Below, in pieces: positions 1 through 13,015 of a stretch of DNA of 64,000 nt; position 1 is the stretch's first letter; each line of letters opens with the position of its first letter. The translations under genes were made by a program, and so were the position numbers. Under the pieces are notes generated by a model that was not told the DNA's origin, searched no databases, and saw nothing but the letters and a program-made list of their open reading frames with translations. Location of the stretch: NCBI GenBank assembly GCA_008694505.1, contig VZDJ01000101.1, positions 2,309,957 to 2,373,956 on the forward strand. Reading direction: 5' to 3'. The stretch comes from Cyanoderma ruficeps (Eukaryota; Chordata; Aves; Passeriformes; Timaliidae).

Positions 1-1575
1 TCCTCCTTAATAAGGAAGAAAATCCCACTCTTGAATCAAACTTTCACAAAAATCAGTTCATTTCCTCAGGTTACATTTTTAATTGTCTAGTAAACTAACC
101 ATCGACTTCAGAAGGCAGATCCCTCTCATCTCTCCTCTTGTCAATAAACAGGGCCCTCCCTGTCTTTTGTACAAATGCTTATGTGGAGTTGTTTTGATTG
201 ATCACCTGAACAGCTGTAGCAGCCTTAAGAGAGTTTTCTGCGCGTGTCATCCAGCTAGCAGACAGATTTTAATTCATGAGAGCATCTACACTTAATTATA
301 ACTGATGTAAAGTCCTGGGATTTGCATGGAAAGATAAGATTTAGTGGGGAAAAAGGAAAGTAACATGGTGTCCCTTTGTGAAAGGCACCAAAAAAAAAAA
401 AAANAAAAAAAAAAAAGCCCAACCAAAAAACAAACAAACAAACAAACCAAAAAAGCCCGGGACTTCAATTAAATGCATATTTTGAAAAAAAAAAGATAGG
501 AGGGTTTTTTTCCAATTTATTTCCATCAGAAGACAGAAATTAATATCTACATTTGTTGAAATCGGTAGTTGTCTCCCATCTATACTCAAAGGAAAAACTG
601 CAACACGGACTGATGGAGAGAGTGGCTCTGTGTTTACTGGTGTGGTCTGTTCAGCTGCCGCAACAGCTTCCTTGTGATCAAAAGATACAGGATTCTGTCA
701 TAAACACACATGCAGCAGATTCTCAAAACTGTTAAGGGGGGGGGTTAAATGGAGGATAAAATACAAAAGTTCACAAACCTGGAGGCACAAACTATGGTAT
801 CTGTTCTGTGCTCTGCAGGTCTGAGAAGTTAAATTGTACACAAATGACTTTAACAGATTTTCTGTAGTGTAGTTTTTGTTTCCCATTTTTTCATCTTTCT
901 GTAGATGTGTCCTGGCATTCTTTCATGGCAGTGTATAACACATTTCAAGATGAACTGGTAAAAAGTCTGTTTTCCCAATGCTGGTTTAATGCTTTCTTTA
1001 AAACATAATTAGTCTAGGTGTTGTTGTCTGAAAATATACATTTAAAAATTACTATTCCACAATTTTTTAGGCAACTGAATATCTCTCATGGATTCTGAGG
1101 CTCTGTTTCCACTCATTCTTCAGCTCAGAAACAGATAACACAGGTGGCACAATGCATTCTCTGCAGTTACTCCACCCAGCATCAGCCAGCTCCTTTTCCT
1201 CCAGGAGGAGATCCCAGCTGTAACACAGCCTCTCCAGCAGAGAAGAGCATCAAGCAATTCACACTATCAAAACCAAAAAAACAGGGAAAATAGAAGGAAT
1301 TTTCTTAAAAGGTTTAAAAAATTTTGAAAGCTCACTTTTTTATGTCCTAGGGAAGCCATAAATTGTATAAACAGGAATTTGGGTATTTATGGGAAGATTG
1401 TTATTGTCTTTATATTTTAAAGCTACATTGCTCCTGAGATATAATATAGCCTTCCCAGAGAATCAGAAAAACACTAGTTTTAAACTAAAACTCAAAATAC
1501 ACCTTAAACTAAAGCTTGTGTATAAATAAAGATTCCTCTTTTTGTTAAACTTGCTTTTTTTTTTTTTTGTTTCAG
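1..1575 (+). other. NT5DC1: NT5DC1 intron (3' part), upstream of penultimate coding exon
   Basis: This stretch is the downstream part of an NT5DC1 intron. It ends in a long polypyrimidine run (about 1547-1572) and the CAG acceptor at 1573-1575. Apart from an A-rich low-complexity tract near 390-460 I see no exon, RNA gene or recognisable transposon. The short open frames here have no coding character. Confidence 0.8.
384..460. repeat. A-rich low-complexity tract with one ambiguous base
   Basis: A run of about 27 A residues interrupted by a single N is followed by CAAA-type tetranucleotide repeats. It could be a decayed retrotransposon tail or simple low complexity. The N suggests uncertain sequencing of the homopolymer. 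Confidence 0.8.
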
Positions 1576-1744
1576 GGAGATCAGCTCAAAGTTCCTTACT
1601 TTGTATCTAAACAGTGGGGCTCTTTCTTCATGGACAGATTACCAGGTCTGGAAAATGCAGAGGAGACCTTAGTTCACACGTGGTCCTGTAAATGTATTAG
1701 CACTTACAGCACTATTGCAATCCCTACTCTGGAAGCAATAGCAG
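1576..1744 (+). CDS. NT5DC1: NT5DC1 penultimate coding exon
   Basis: The exon is 169 nt. It is read in frame from GGA at 1576 and leaves one base (G) for the next exon. It follows a long T tract and CAG and is closed by GTAAGG at 1745. The first dozen residues (GDQLKVPYFVSK) correspond to a poorly conserved linker in the human protein; the rest is strongly conserved. Confidence 0.92.
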
Positions 1745-4700
1745 GTAAGGAAGATATTTGGGGTTTTTTTCCTAATGAACATGCAGTATTCATAATAAGT
1801 TTGTAGTGCTGTAGATTTGGTTTTGAGATTACATGGATCTAAAACACATTCAAAATACTCTGTATGTATGATGCAACACTTAGCACTAGTGGCCATTGAT
1901 TACTTTGATGTTTTTGCTTTTAATTGTTGCCTGATACACCAGGGGTTTTGTTTGTGTCTGCACACACTAGGTGTTTGTGTCTGCACATACTAGGTGCAAC
2001 ATTTACCAGACTGTAGTTCCTGAACTTGGTCCTACTTCCCCACTGTGATTTGCTGTTTCTGCTTTCAGTGGTGAGATACATTCAAATCAAACAGCATGGA
2101 AAGTTACTTGGCGGTGTTATACTTACAAAAATGTTTCTCACTGATCTGGCTTGTTACACTTCCCCTTATCAGCTCACTGTAACTTTGCAGCTGCAGTGCA
2201 TACCAGTGGATTATGAAGTGGTGAAGATGTGCTCCATCTATCATTTTGCATTAGTGGACTTTGTCGATACCCATACCTAAACAAATTAACAAATTATTCA
2301 ATGAATGAAGAAGACAGCAAGCATTTACTTTACTAACCCCTGCATTCAGCATCTTTTGCCTGCTTTATGCATAAGACCAAGGAAGAACAGGTTTGTTGCA
2401 GGGGAGCAATTCAGGCTTGCCCAGCAGTGGCTTCTACAGCAGGACACATGATAGACCTTTTCTTTGCAACCATATTTTACATGTGTACTTACATTGTATG
2501 AATATCTCAGAACAATCATAGGCTGCCACAATTTATTTATGCTTCTGATATTTGCCATTTTGCAGTCTACTTCAGCTTAAAGGCACAAAGCCCAAACATA
2601 CCAAGGGAAAATGCCAACAGAAAGATAACTTCCATGAAACTCTCATCTAATACCTTTTCCAGGGCCATGCTCTGGCTTGCTTTGGAAGTGCTGGCCAAGA
2701 GAAAACAGTCAGCTACAGTCTGAAACTTTGCCTCCCAGCCAGCTCTCCCCCGACCACAGCTCAGTTTAAAAGGCAAGCAAGGGCTCTCAACTACAAATGC
2801 ATGATGAGCTTTCCAGCTACAGATGAAAGGGTGCCAACCCACAAGGCATATCTGGGCAGTTAGTGAGTAGGATAGCTGCCTGTCATCAGCCGTGGGGCTC
2901 TTGCAAAGCCTCTTTCTCCATAGGAGGGACACTGTGTGCTGTCCCTCGCTGCATTGAACCAGTGCTGGCGCAGGGGGTCATGTCTGTAAAAGTTAAACCC
3001 CAGTGCTAAAGGACAGGGGAGAAATAATGTTTTAAACTTGCAGCTGTGCACCGAACAGCAGACTCAAATTTGAAGGTACGAGAGCATCTCTGCTTCCTCA
3101 CAGAGAGCGGTATTTCTTGTTTGTTTGTGTGAAAGAGCAGATGTTCGTTATTATGGATGTTAAGGAATTCCTACTCCTCTTGAATACCTTGTCTGACTCC
3201 TGTCAGAGCAAGCTGTGAGAACCCCTGCTTTCCCAAGCCCTGAAGTTTTTGGCTGCAGCTGTAAGTCATATCTTAGCTGCAGCTATTTGGGAATAACTAG
3301 CCAGAAGAGATTGAAATGAGTTATGCAAGTTTGATGCTCTCCAGCTTTTCCTTTCCCATTCATCTGCTTTAATTACCAGCAGAGGACTCTCCACAGCCAA
3401 GCTGCAAACACTCAGGCCTTTCCTCAAGATCTCCTGAGCCCAAGCATGCAGCCAGGCCACCATGCTGACCACATGAAGCCAGCTCCCAGCCAGTGATGTG
3501 CTGACTGTGTGAGCTCAACTCCGGCTGCCTCAGCCTTGGCAGCACCTCGCTGAGCCTAACCCAGCTAAGCAAGCTGCCACTTCACTGCAGTCTCCTGTGA
3601 TCTGGGGGTTGACAAGGGCTTCTCTATCAACATCTTACCTGGCTCTTGTACACCTACCTGAGCAGTAGTAAGTGCCACATACAAGTCAGGATGCCAACAG
3701 CTTGTGAGCTGCAAAAATATTTGGTGAAATGTGGCAGATGGCTGTGCTGCTGACTAAGATTGATTCTTGTTGTTTGGCTGCAGTGACTATCTGTGCATAA
3801 AGAACAGCTTGGTTTACTTCCCAAGACACATTGAAAAAGATTATTCCAGAAACTATTCAACGTACTATTCAATACTGGTAGCTATTCAATATTCAACTAT
3901 TCAATACTGGTAACTCACTTACTCAATACCAGTTCAAAAATGCATTCGAAGTTCTGACATTTAAGCTCACCTCTGGCAAGGAAGGTATTACTGGAGTTGC
4001 AGACTATTGCATCACAGTTTGTCATGAGAAACTCTCCTGAGAGTCCCTGAAGAGAAACTGACATTTTCTTTGCACATGAAAAAGTATATTTCATTTATTT
4101 TTAAAATTGCCCAAAGGAGACCTTCTACAATACCTTCTATGTACTTCCATCACTTTGGAGTGGAAATCAGATGTACGTTACACTGACAGTACACGGTTAA
4201 TAAAATAGTAGAAACCTCTGTCCCTACTCCTATTCTACATGCCTCACTCACAAATCCATCTGTTTCTCCACTTTTCTGCTTTTGAGTCTCTCCTCATTTA
4301 CAGCTCCCTTACAGGTTTTGGGCATTTTAAAGCAAAATGATATCATAAGACAGATTTTCCAAACTGGGATCCATTACCATGGGAATGCTACTTTAGAGCT
4401 CCCACATGGAAATTAAAAAGTGTAGGGATCTCTCTGAAAAATGACATTCTGCATAAAGCGCAGTTTCCAGGACATCCTTCTCCATTTCAGAAGGCTAGGT
4501 ATGAGCCAAGTAGAGGAGGATTACTCTTATCTTTTCTACCTGAATAATCTGAACATTACCTTCAAGGACAACGACCACTACTCTGTGACCTTGTGATCAC
4601 ATTTCCAGATCCCCATGTTAATAATGGTATTTCCTGCATCATACAAGAATTCCAACAGTAATTTCAACAATTTCAAAAAATACCATTTCAGACAGGTTTT

Positions 4701-7700
4701 TTTGACTAACAGTTCTTTGATCCAAAAATATGATACACATATTTCAAGCTAATGCTTTGCCTTTCAATCTCAGTATGTTTGATACTTTTATAAAAGTCAC
4801 ACTTCAAAAAATTCCATGAGGAGTTTTAGAGCTAGGGGGGTGGATTTTGGTAAGGTTTTGTTTTTTGGGTTTTTTTCACTGCAAAGAAAAGGTTAAGAAA
4901 GAGGGCTCTAAATTGTAATATTGAGAACATAAAAAACTTCTTTTCTAATTTCATAATTCTTAACCTAATGCTCTGAATTTGTATCATAACCTCTGAATAA
5001 TGAAGTTTGTCATAGGATTAAAAACTACTGCAAGCAAGAATAGGAGATTGAATGATGCTGCAGCTCAAGAGAATTTCATTTCAAAGAATCAGTGCAAATG
5101 TAAATGTTTTATGGAGATAGTTCATTTCACACTTTGGAGATTTGATAACCAACTGTCATGCATGAGGATAATGCATTCTTTTAAATCTTGCATGTGATAT
5201 GAAATAGTATCAGGTTTGCCCATATGGCTGCATAAGTTTTTCTTCATGCCTTCTTGTTATTTCAATTAGCTAGAATTAGAGGAAAAAATCTCCATTATAA
5301 TTAACCAAAGCTGTCCCTTTAAAGATGCCTACAGATCTGTACCCTGCCACTTTCTGCAGGAGTTTGAGTCGTCAGTCTGCTTGCTCTATAAATATAATGA
5401 TAAAATTGCCAGTGAACCATGACAAAGAAGTTCATGTTTCTGCTTAGAGCTGCAAATTATCTGCACAATGGAAAGCTCAAGGCAGCCGTGGCTGGGGCTC
5501 CAGAACTGGCAACATGCAGGTCACAGATACACGGGTCTGCCCAGCAGAGATCAGCTACAAATTGCAGACTTCATACACCATCTTCCACATGTATTTTAAA
5601 GGTGAATGCCCTGGAGGAATCAACTGTTATCGTGGAAAACATGAATTTCACTAATCTTGTGATATACTAATCACTAATCAGCCATATACTATGCTAATCA
5701 GCCATACACTGATTTCTGTATCCTGAACAACATCTTTTGTAATTATTGCTGAAGTGAAACAAAAAAAACCCTCATGTTTTTGCACCTTAGTTCTATGTTT
5801 TTTCACTGACATTACATCACTTAACGTAAAATCCAACTCTTTTTAAAATTAAATTAGTCCCTGCTGTAACCAGACTGATAATGCTCTTATTCAGACGATA
5901 CAATAATATATAATTCCCTTAAGCACATAGAACTATCTATATTATGCATTGCTAGTTAGCAGAAACCTTTCATATTTAATGCCTTATTTTACAACTGTGC
6001 TTTTTCTTGCCAACTTCAGTGTAAGGCTGTATCTATACAATAGCAATTAAAGACTAAGTTCATCAAAATGCTTTGAGGATTTAAACTGCTTTGGGAATTT
6101 GCTGTTACAAATAATAGTTGCTGCGACAAGGCCAAAGAGGTCATTTTTATAATTAAACCTTTTATGCAAAAAAAGTATTCTTACACCAGGTGGAAAATTG
6201 GTGTAAATACACAACCGTAGCATTTCTGAGATGTTCTGGCCCTGAGGTTTCATACAAGGAAAAAACAACAGATAACAAAGATAAACGAACAGAGAGAAGA
6301 TATGTGTTCTGGGTGTATAAACAGCCTCTTGATCTATGTGTCAGTTGAAAAGCATTAGATAATGTAAATCTGATTCATCTGATCCAGGAAACTAGTTTCA
6401 ATGTTCTCCTTTTAGAAAAAAGATAAAACCATCTCCCACACAACCAACAAATATACGGCATCTATTTTTTCAGCTGAAAACTACAGCTGAAACCAACAAT
6501 AAACAGCATTTTAACCATTAAAAGTTATTGTTCAATAAATCAGGACTAGTTTATAAAAAGTCTTTAAGACCTAGTTACTTCTCAAATGGTCTCAGACCTC
6601 ATCTTTACCACAGGATTTGACTACTTAATAGTAATTTTCAGTGTTAAAAGGACAGTATTCAGCGTGTTACAGTTTGTTCAGGGTTTCCTTCCTCCTCCAG
6701 AAAGGTGTATTGACTTGTGCCCCTGAAGACCGTGTCAAATCATGCAGAACCCAAAAGATTACTTACTAGCCAATAGCTGACAAAAATGTTCCTGCCATCA
6801 TTATTCTGCTCTATGAGATGTCAAAGTACAGGCACCTCGAAAAGATTAAAGAGAGAACTCATGAGCAACTCATTAAAAAAGGGGAAACCACTCAGTCATT
6901 TCTGCTTTAAAGTTGTCCTTCAACTCAGGCAGCATAATTTCATTTGCAGACTGTAATTAAAACTATAATTGGGTTTTGACTGAATCGCAGGCTTATGGGG
7001 TGAGTTCAGATTGACACTTTATAAACCCTATTTGTAAGACAAAGTGTTGATGATTTTGAGTGTGAAAACCAGTGAAATTAGGTAAATCACCGAGTATTTA
7101 AAATACTTGTCTGATCAGATTGAAATTGTACATAACTTGCAACCTCACAATGACAAAAGCCATTGCTGGAAGCATTTATGTACTCTGGGCTGGTGCCTAA
7201 CATATTCCCTGTGGATTAAGATGGTCACACATGCGCAAAAAACTATGTAGGCCTTGGCTTCATGTGTGTCTGTGTGTGGATTTTTATTTTAAGGTAAACA
7301 ATATTTGTCACCCCTCCAGAGAAAAAAATCAGGGAAAGGGAAAAAAAACATTTATTTTACAAGAGAGGGGAACATGATGAGATTAACCCATCTCATGAGT
7401 TTGGAGAGGAAGGTTGGTCTTGGTGAGTTTACCTCAAAATGAAAGTTAAAGAGTGTATCATCTCTGCATTTGTCTTAATATAGCTCCTTCACAGGAACTT
7501 CAAAATGCAACTCCTTTTTTTTTTTTTTTTCATCAGTCAGAAATGCCTGTTAGCTCAAACAATTGCTTGTTTCCAGGCTAACTTCTTGAACCTACCTCAG
7601 AAGCCCTTCCTCCTGCTCTAAGATCCAGAATGGTCATTCACACAGAAATTAATTCACAGATCCCTAAAAGACTAACACATCCTGGTAGGATCTTGGCATT

Positions 7701-10700
7701 CTCTCAAGATTTTTTTTTAGATTAATTCTTCACCTAGATATTTAAAAATATTATAGACCAATGTTTTCTTCTGATCAATTCCAGATCAAGCAAAGAACCA
7801 CACGGGGCTATTTTCTTTCAAGACTTTCAAAAACCACTGTTTAAACTAAAACAAAAATGAGAGACATTTCCCTCAGGTAGAAATAATGCGTTTTCTCATG
7901 AAAACCCAAAAGAGCAAAGGAATTTCTAAGGCTTTCCTTTACTGCAGACTCTTACAGGCTCAGCTGCGAGTTAGTGCACGTCTTGTGCACAGCTGTTTTG
8001 TTCAGGAAGGGGTCAGTGGTCCCTTGGCCATAGGGTAGACCCAAAGTAATGTGACTTGTTATTCCCAAGATAATTACAGTAAAATTGCACACCACAAGCA
8101 ATTGCAGCAGCCACGATGGGACAGTCATTCCATTTCCCCAGGAACTTGTCCATCTGCAAAAGTGGTAGTGAAGCTGCTGCTGCACATATCCCTGCAGTTT
8201 GCCACTTGGGTTTTCTCCAATGGCACTGTCTTCTGCGTTAGATACCACAGGAAAATAACCAGTGACAAACCTCAGTGGCACTGAAGCTCTTGCTCAGGCC
8301 AAGCTCAGGCCACAAATGTCTGCTGGCAGTGCCACAGGCGCGATCTCCAACCAATACACTCGTGTTGGCAAAAGCTCTTATGTAAGTGCAAGTAAAGCAG
8401 CAAACCTCCACTTTGACTGAGAGTAGTTTTAGTCTTTATTCCTGCATGCCCAGGGGTAAACTGCACTGGCTTGTATCATCAACTATATCCAAACTCGGAA
8501 GCTTTCTCCTATGGAGCAAACCGATATTGAGGAGTCCCCCCTTTCCCATATGACACCACACAGATACTCCTCTCCAACTTTTGAGTTATGGACTGTGCAG
8601 AGGCAGCACTGACTTTCATGTAATTGACAGAAGGAATGCTTTTCTCATGCTGACTTCACTCTTTTGGGAGCTTTGCTTTAATACAGCAAACATCTGACCT
8701 CCGGTTTAGGAAAATCAGCCTTAGAAGTTTTTCTAAAAATAACTGCTATCAGATAAATCTGCTTGTGGCCTTGGGTTTTTTCCTTTTTGCCTCTAGTATA
8801 CTGTCTCACATCCTGAGCTTCTAGTGCAGGTGCTGCTTTGACTGTTACAATATAGAGATAGGTCAGGAGATAAAAACATTTAGTATTTAAGAAAAAGCAT
8901 CACCTGTTACAGGTTACCCACAGATTGGCAAGTCAGGTCACTCAGAGGCACAACCAAACTGGTGAGTTGCCCTGCAGCAATTGTGCTTACTCCACTGCTA
9001 AGAAATAATTATTAGAAGTTGTTATCATTAAGAAATTAATAATCTCTTTTAGCAGTGACTTGGAAATACAATGAAAGATTTATGATAAAGTTTCTAAGCC
9101 AGCATTAATTGTGGAAAATCCTGTAAAAGCAAAATAATTTATACTAGCTGATGGTTTTCCCTCTGCCCCTATAATTACCTCACTCAGATGATGAGATGTA
9201 AGATAGATCTCTGACAGTGTTTTCTGAAATTTGCCACAGTTAAGCAGTTTAAAGATTTTTTTCAAACTTGGGTATCACTGACAAGGTTTTAGTTCTCTTC
9301 TTTGTGCCTTTTCCTTGGTGATAATCAGGAGAATATATTTGGATTTACTTAAGAACACAACGCTGCTGTTTATTAGGAGGCTTCTGCAACATCTGGCACC
9401 AGCCCTGCTCACTGGCAGGGAGCAGACCTCAGGGTGGGAGGAGGAGTTCTGCTTTCTGTAGAGCTTCTCACTCGTCCCAGAGATGCTGCTGTGGTGTCAT
9501 GATGAAAAAATGTTGGCTTTGCTTTTGTTGGTCAATACTGAAAAATGATTCCTGACATTTTTGCTGTGTATTTTGGGAGAAATCTGTTTCAGTCTTGGAC
9601 TGTGTTTTTAAATGAAAAACAACGACACCCATCTAAAATGCTTAGTTAAGATTTTATTTGTTTAATGTATTGGTTTGTGCAGTGAAATTTAAAAAAATTA
9701 ACATAGTAAGTTTATCAAGCAGGCCTGTGTCTGGATTAAATTAAAATTGTCTTCCATTCAGTTACTCAAATACTTTCCTGATCACTCATTGAGAATATTG
9801 CATTTCCCCTTCTTCTTGTGGTTTCTCTTCCTTGCTTGTGGGTGGAACTCCAAGTCTTCTCTGATAAAAGCTTGTGGCATTCATTTAGCTGGCCTGTACT
9901 AAGTGCACAGCACAAGAGACAGTGCGAAGTTGTCAGCGTTGTAACTATGATATAAATCCATCCATAACTCCTGAGTACATGCATGGATATGGGTTTACTT
10001 GAGCATCAGAACACAATGTTATACTTAGTGTCACTTAATACCTGTGTCTGGATAACTGCAACACAGTAACTGACAGTAGCTAGTGTTCAAAAATCATCAT
10101 TGTTATTTTGTTCACACCAGGGCTGCTGGGGGCCTGTAAGGGAGGCAAGGCAGGATTTCTTCTGAGCTCGGGTTAAGCCATAGACCCTGTGAGGGTTGCT
10201 CAAGCCACTGGGAAATGCCAGTAACACTGAACAGTCACCATAAGGGAAAGCAGTATTCATCACTCACTGGCACTCAGGCTGATGTGGGAGCAAAGAAAGG
10301 AGTGGGATAGGAACTCAGGGTGATACATCTGATAACAGGCATTTCTGTAGATCTAGGACCTTCTGTACTCCTCTGGGACTCTTGGGTCCCTTCATGTCTG
10401 ATTTCTAGTCTTTGGCTCTTAAAGGGCATATCCTATTTGTCTTGGGTTAAAAAAAAAAATTAGTCTGGGTGGAATTACCTAAGAATAGCAGAAAAATTCT
10501 GGGACTGTGATTCTCAAACAAATGGGTAGAGTCATATAGTTCCTTCTTCCAGTCTCAGGCTGTTTCATTTGTTCAAGTCTATTTAGGGTTTTTTAGGATA
10601 GCAGCAATGCTGGATGCATTTTGTGCTGAATTCATTATCAGTAAAGGTTAAGATTCATTAGAGCCTTGCTGTCAAACTCTATCTCAGAGAGGACTACATA

Positions 10701-12886
10701 TCTGCCCCCTGCCTGATTTATTACTCTACATCAGGGTTAGGTGAGAAGTGGGTGCCAAGATGCAAAGCTCTGCCACCACAGCAGCAGCTGTGAGCATGCC
10801 AACAGCAAACACTGAAAACCACTGAAGAAATTGCTGGGAAAACAACACTAGGAAAACAACAACTTGGAAATAAGCAACTTCTTTCTTTTTTCTTTTTTTT
10901 CCCCCACAAGATTGGTTTTATTATCAAATACTGTATGGGAGGTTTTTTTCATGCTTTTGCAAAATGGATACAGATATTTTCTAGTCATCTTCCAAAGTCA
11001 GCTTGCTGAGACAAAATCAACATTTTCATTGATAGACTGGGGTGTGAATATATAAAAATGGGATTATTCTTTTTTGAAGCCTTTTGCATTGTATATAGAA
11101 TGGTTGGGGTGTTTAAGCTGTTTCTGTAAAGCTAGTTTACCAAGAAATACCGATGAAATTACCATTTTGATCCGGCTGATTCTTTTCCTCAGCAATAAGC
11201 AACTCTGTAGCAAGTCTGCCCCATTTGTGCTGCTCTTGATTAAACGGCTCTTGGGAACCTCCAGACTGCTAGGCCATTAAGCTAATAAAAGCTTTTTTAT
11301 AAAAGTAACTGTATGACATTTGATTTTTATAGCTCGTAAAGATATTTGGAAATATTTGCTTTCTTTTTCAATTTATTTTGTAATTTTTGAAACCTTTGTG
11401 TTAAACTAAGCATCATAAATAGACTCAGCAGCCAGTAAATCCACTGAGCCTTCTGCGTACGAGGAAAACATCTGCCTCTTCTGCCATGCTCACAGTGGGC
11501 TCCACAGATTTCCGACTCATACAAAATGAGAAAATTAACTTCTTTGACAAGCTAAAATCACCCACTTAAATAATTCTCTTCCAATTAACTTTCCTCCTAT
11601 TCCTACTTTATTCCAGCCTCTATCTGATTTTTCAGCTTGATCTACATACTCATTTGCTTGCTGTATTATGTTCAATATGAGTTTAAAGCTGCAGACCTGG
11701 ATGCTGTCCTGGTGGCTTCCTGCAAATCACTTGTGAGACAGAACTGGATTTCCTGTTGTTTTTGCTGAAACTACTAAAATTGTGGGTTTCTGTTTCATAG
11801 AAGCTGTTGAGTGGGGAGGGAAAAATTGCAGCAAGTAGTGACAGGATGCAACTTCCCCAAATGTACTCCAAATTAAAAACAAATTTGAAATTCATAAGTT
11901 ATTGTACAGATGAGCTAAGTAATAGCTTTTATACTTTACTTTGGTTCTAAACAGAAAACCTGGAAAGGAGCTAACCCTATCTGGGGGGAGGTTGGTTTTT
12001 CTTTTCATTTATCAGAAATGGAATTGTTTCTTGAACTAAGTTTTATTTATATGGGTTTTTTTAATTTGGTTTCTTGAACTTTGAGTACGAGGTGAGCACG
12101 GGAAGTATCAGTTTTCTGGCTGTGAGGGTGGGTGGATCACTGTTGGCAGCAGAGACTTTTTAAAAAGTTACAGAAAAGAAAGCCTTGACTGTTCTGAGCT
12201 ATTTTAATGCATTCAGTGTTCTTTACAGACTGGAAGTGATGAGTACATCAAGTTACAAGTGCAGATTTCTAAGAATGCTTGATAAAAAATTATGTTGTTA
12301 ACACTGGACTGCAAGAAGGTCTAAGAGTGGGTGCCTTTCAGGAATCTTGCTTCAGTAGCCATGAAAAACAAAAAAGGAACTGATTCTTTGTTTTAAACAT
12401 AACCCTCTTATGAGTAGATTGATGAGATAAAAGAGAAGGGTGACAAATTAAAGAATGAACTTGAAGATGTATTGGGAGAAAAACTGCATCTTGGCTCAAT
12501 GAAGATTTTTGATTAGCATTTAAGCATTAGTTAAATAATTTTCTCTGACTAGCATTATTTCAGCAATCAAGGGACTGAATATTCTCTTCTGCAGTTCAAT
12601 AAACTCTGAAAGTCAATCCCTTGAACAGCTGAAGATGTCAAATAAATGTGTAATCATGCAATCTGATTGAATTCTGATGCCGGTGAACGAACAGCTCGCC
12701 ACAAGATTATTTTTTATGTGATACAGGCTGTCTTGCTAATCAGATGTGGTATGTTTCTGTCTTGCAGATTTACCACTGGATTATAGATTTACACGATTTT
12801 CCTCAAATAATTCACCAACTGCTGGGTACTACCCAAGCCCTCCAAGAGCACTGCTGCCAAATGAGGACTCAGTGATGATGAAATAG
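1576..12886 (+). CDS. NT5DC1: NT5DC1, C-terminal part (two exons: 1576-1744 and 12768-12886)
   Basis: These two exons encode the last 95 residues of NT5DC1, a HAD-superfamily protein related to cytosolic 5'-nucleotidases whose substrate is not firmly known. The first exon encodes a block (KQWGSFFMD, then GLENAEETLVHTWSCK and ISTYSTIAIP) that matches my memory of the human C-terminus nearly residue for residue. The second encodes LPLDYRFTRFSS and a GYYPSPP motif, then a TAG stop. The join is GCA ATA GCA G|AT TTA with a GTAAGG donor and a CTTGCAG acceptor, in phase. The catalytic HAD motifs lie in upstream exons outside the window. No frameshift or premature stop is present in what is visible. 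In mammals COL10A1 lies antisense inside an NT5DC1 intron; no collagen Gly-X-Y coding appears in the intron seen here. Confidence 0.93.
1950..1995. repeat. 23-bp tandem duplication
   Basis: Two adjacent copies of a 23-bp unit (GTTTGTGTCTGCACACACTA and three more bases) differ at one position. This is a short, recent-looking tandem duplication in the last NT5DC1 intron. Confidence 0.85.
3852..3912. repeat. Imperfect tandem repeat of ACTATTCAATACTGGTA
   Basis: The 17-mer occurs at 3864-3880 and again at 3896-3912 (period 32), with partial copies of CTATTCAA before and between them. It is a local tandem array inside the NT5DC1 intron with no evident function. Confidence 0.8.
12768..12886 (+). 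CDS. NT5DC1: NT5DC1 last coding exon
   Basis: The exon is 119 nt, including the TAG stop at 12884-12886. After two bases that complete the split Asp codon it reads LPLDYRFTRFSS, a GYYPSPP segment and the terminal SVMMK. The LPLDYRFTRFSS and GYYP motifs match the end of human NT5DC1; the last 12 residues are divergent, as expected for a free C-terminal tail. Confidence 0.93.
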
Positions 12887-13015
12887 GTTGTCGGCTTTTT
12901 CCTTAAATAACCCTGTGGCCCTTACTTAAACTGCTATCAAGTGCTAATTGGTGAAAATGCTGTGTGATGCTTCATAAAATAGAGTGATGGATTAAAACAG
13001 ACTCCTGTGTAGACT
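12887..13015 (+). terminator. NT5DC1: Probable NT5DC1 3'UTR and poly(A) site
   Basis: An ATTAAA hexamer at 12991-12996 is followed within 10-30 nt by GT-rich sequence (CTGTGTAGACTTGTGTTTC), the layout of a vertebrate cleavage site. This would give a short 3'UTR of about 125 nt. A later AATAAA at 14250-14255 is an alternative that would give a UTR of about 1.4 kb. The choice is inference. Confidence 0.45.

Larger units (their letters stand above)
1745..12767 (+). other. NT5DC1: Last intron of NT5DC1
   Basis: This is an 11-kb intron bounded by GTAAGG and CTTGCAG. It contains small tandem duplications (1950-1995, 3864-3912), a T tract near 7516-7534 and otherwise unique AT-rich sequence. I see no second gene, collagen repeat coding or clear transposon in it. 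Confidence 0.85.

Noticed and set aside
1745..12767. COL10A1 inside the NT5DC1 intron, as in mammals
   Set aside because: No Gly-X-Y coding or C1q-like domain is seen on either strand; in mammals it sits in an earlier intron, which would be outside this window.
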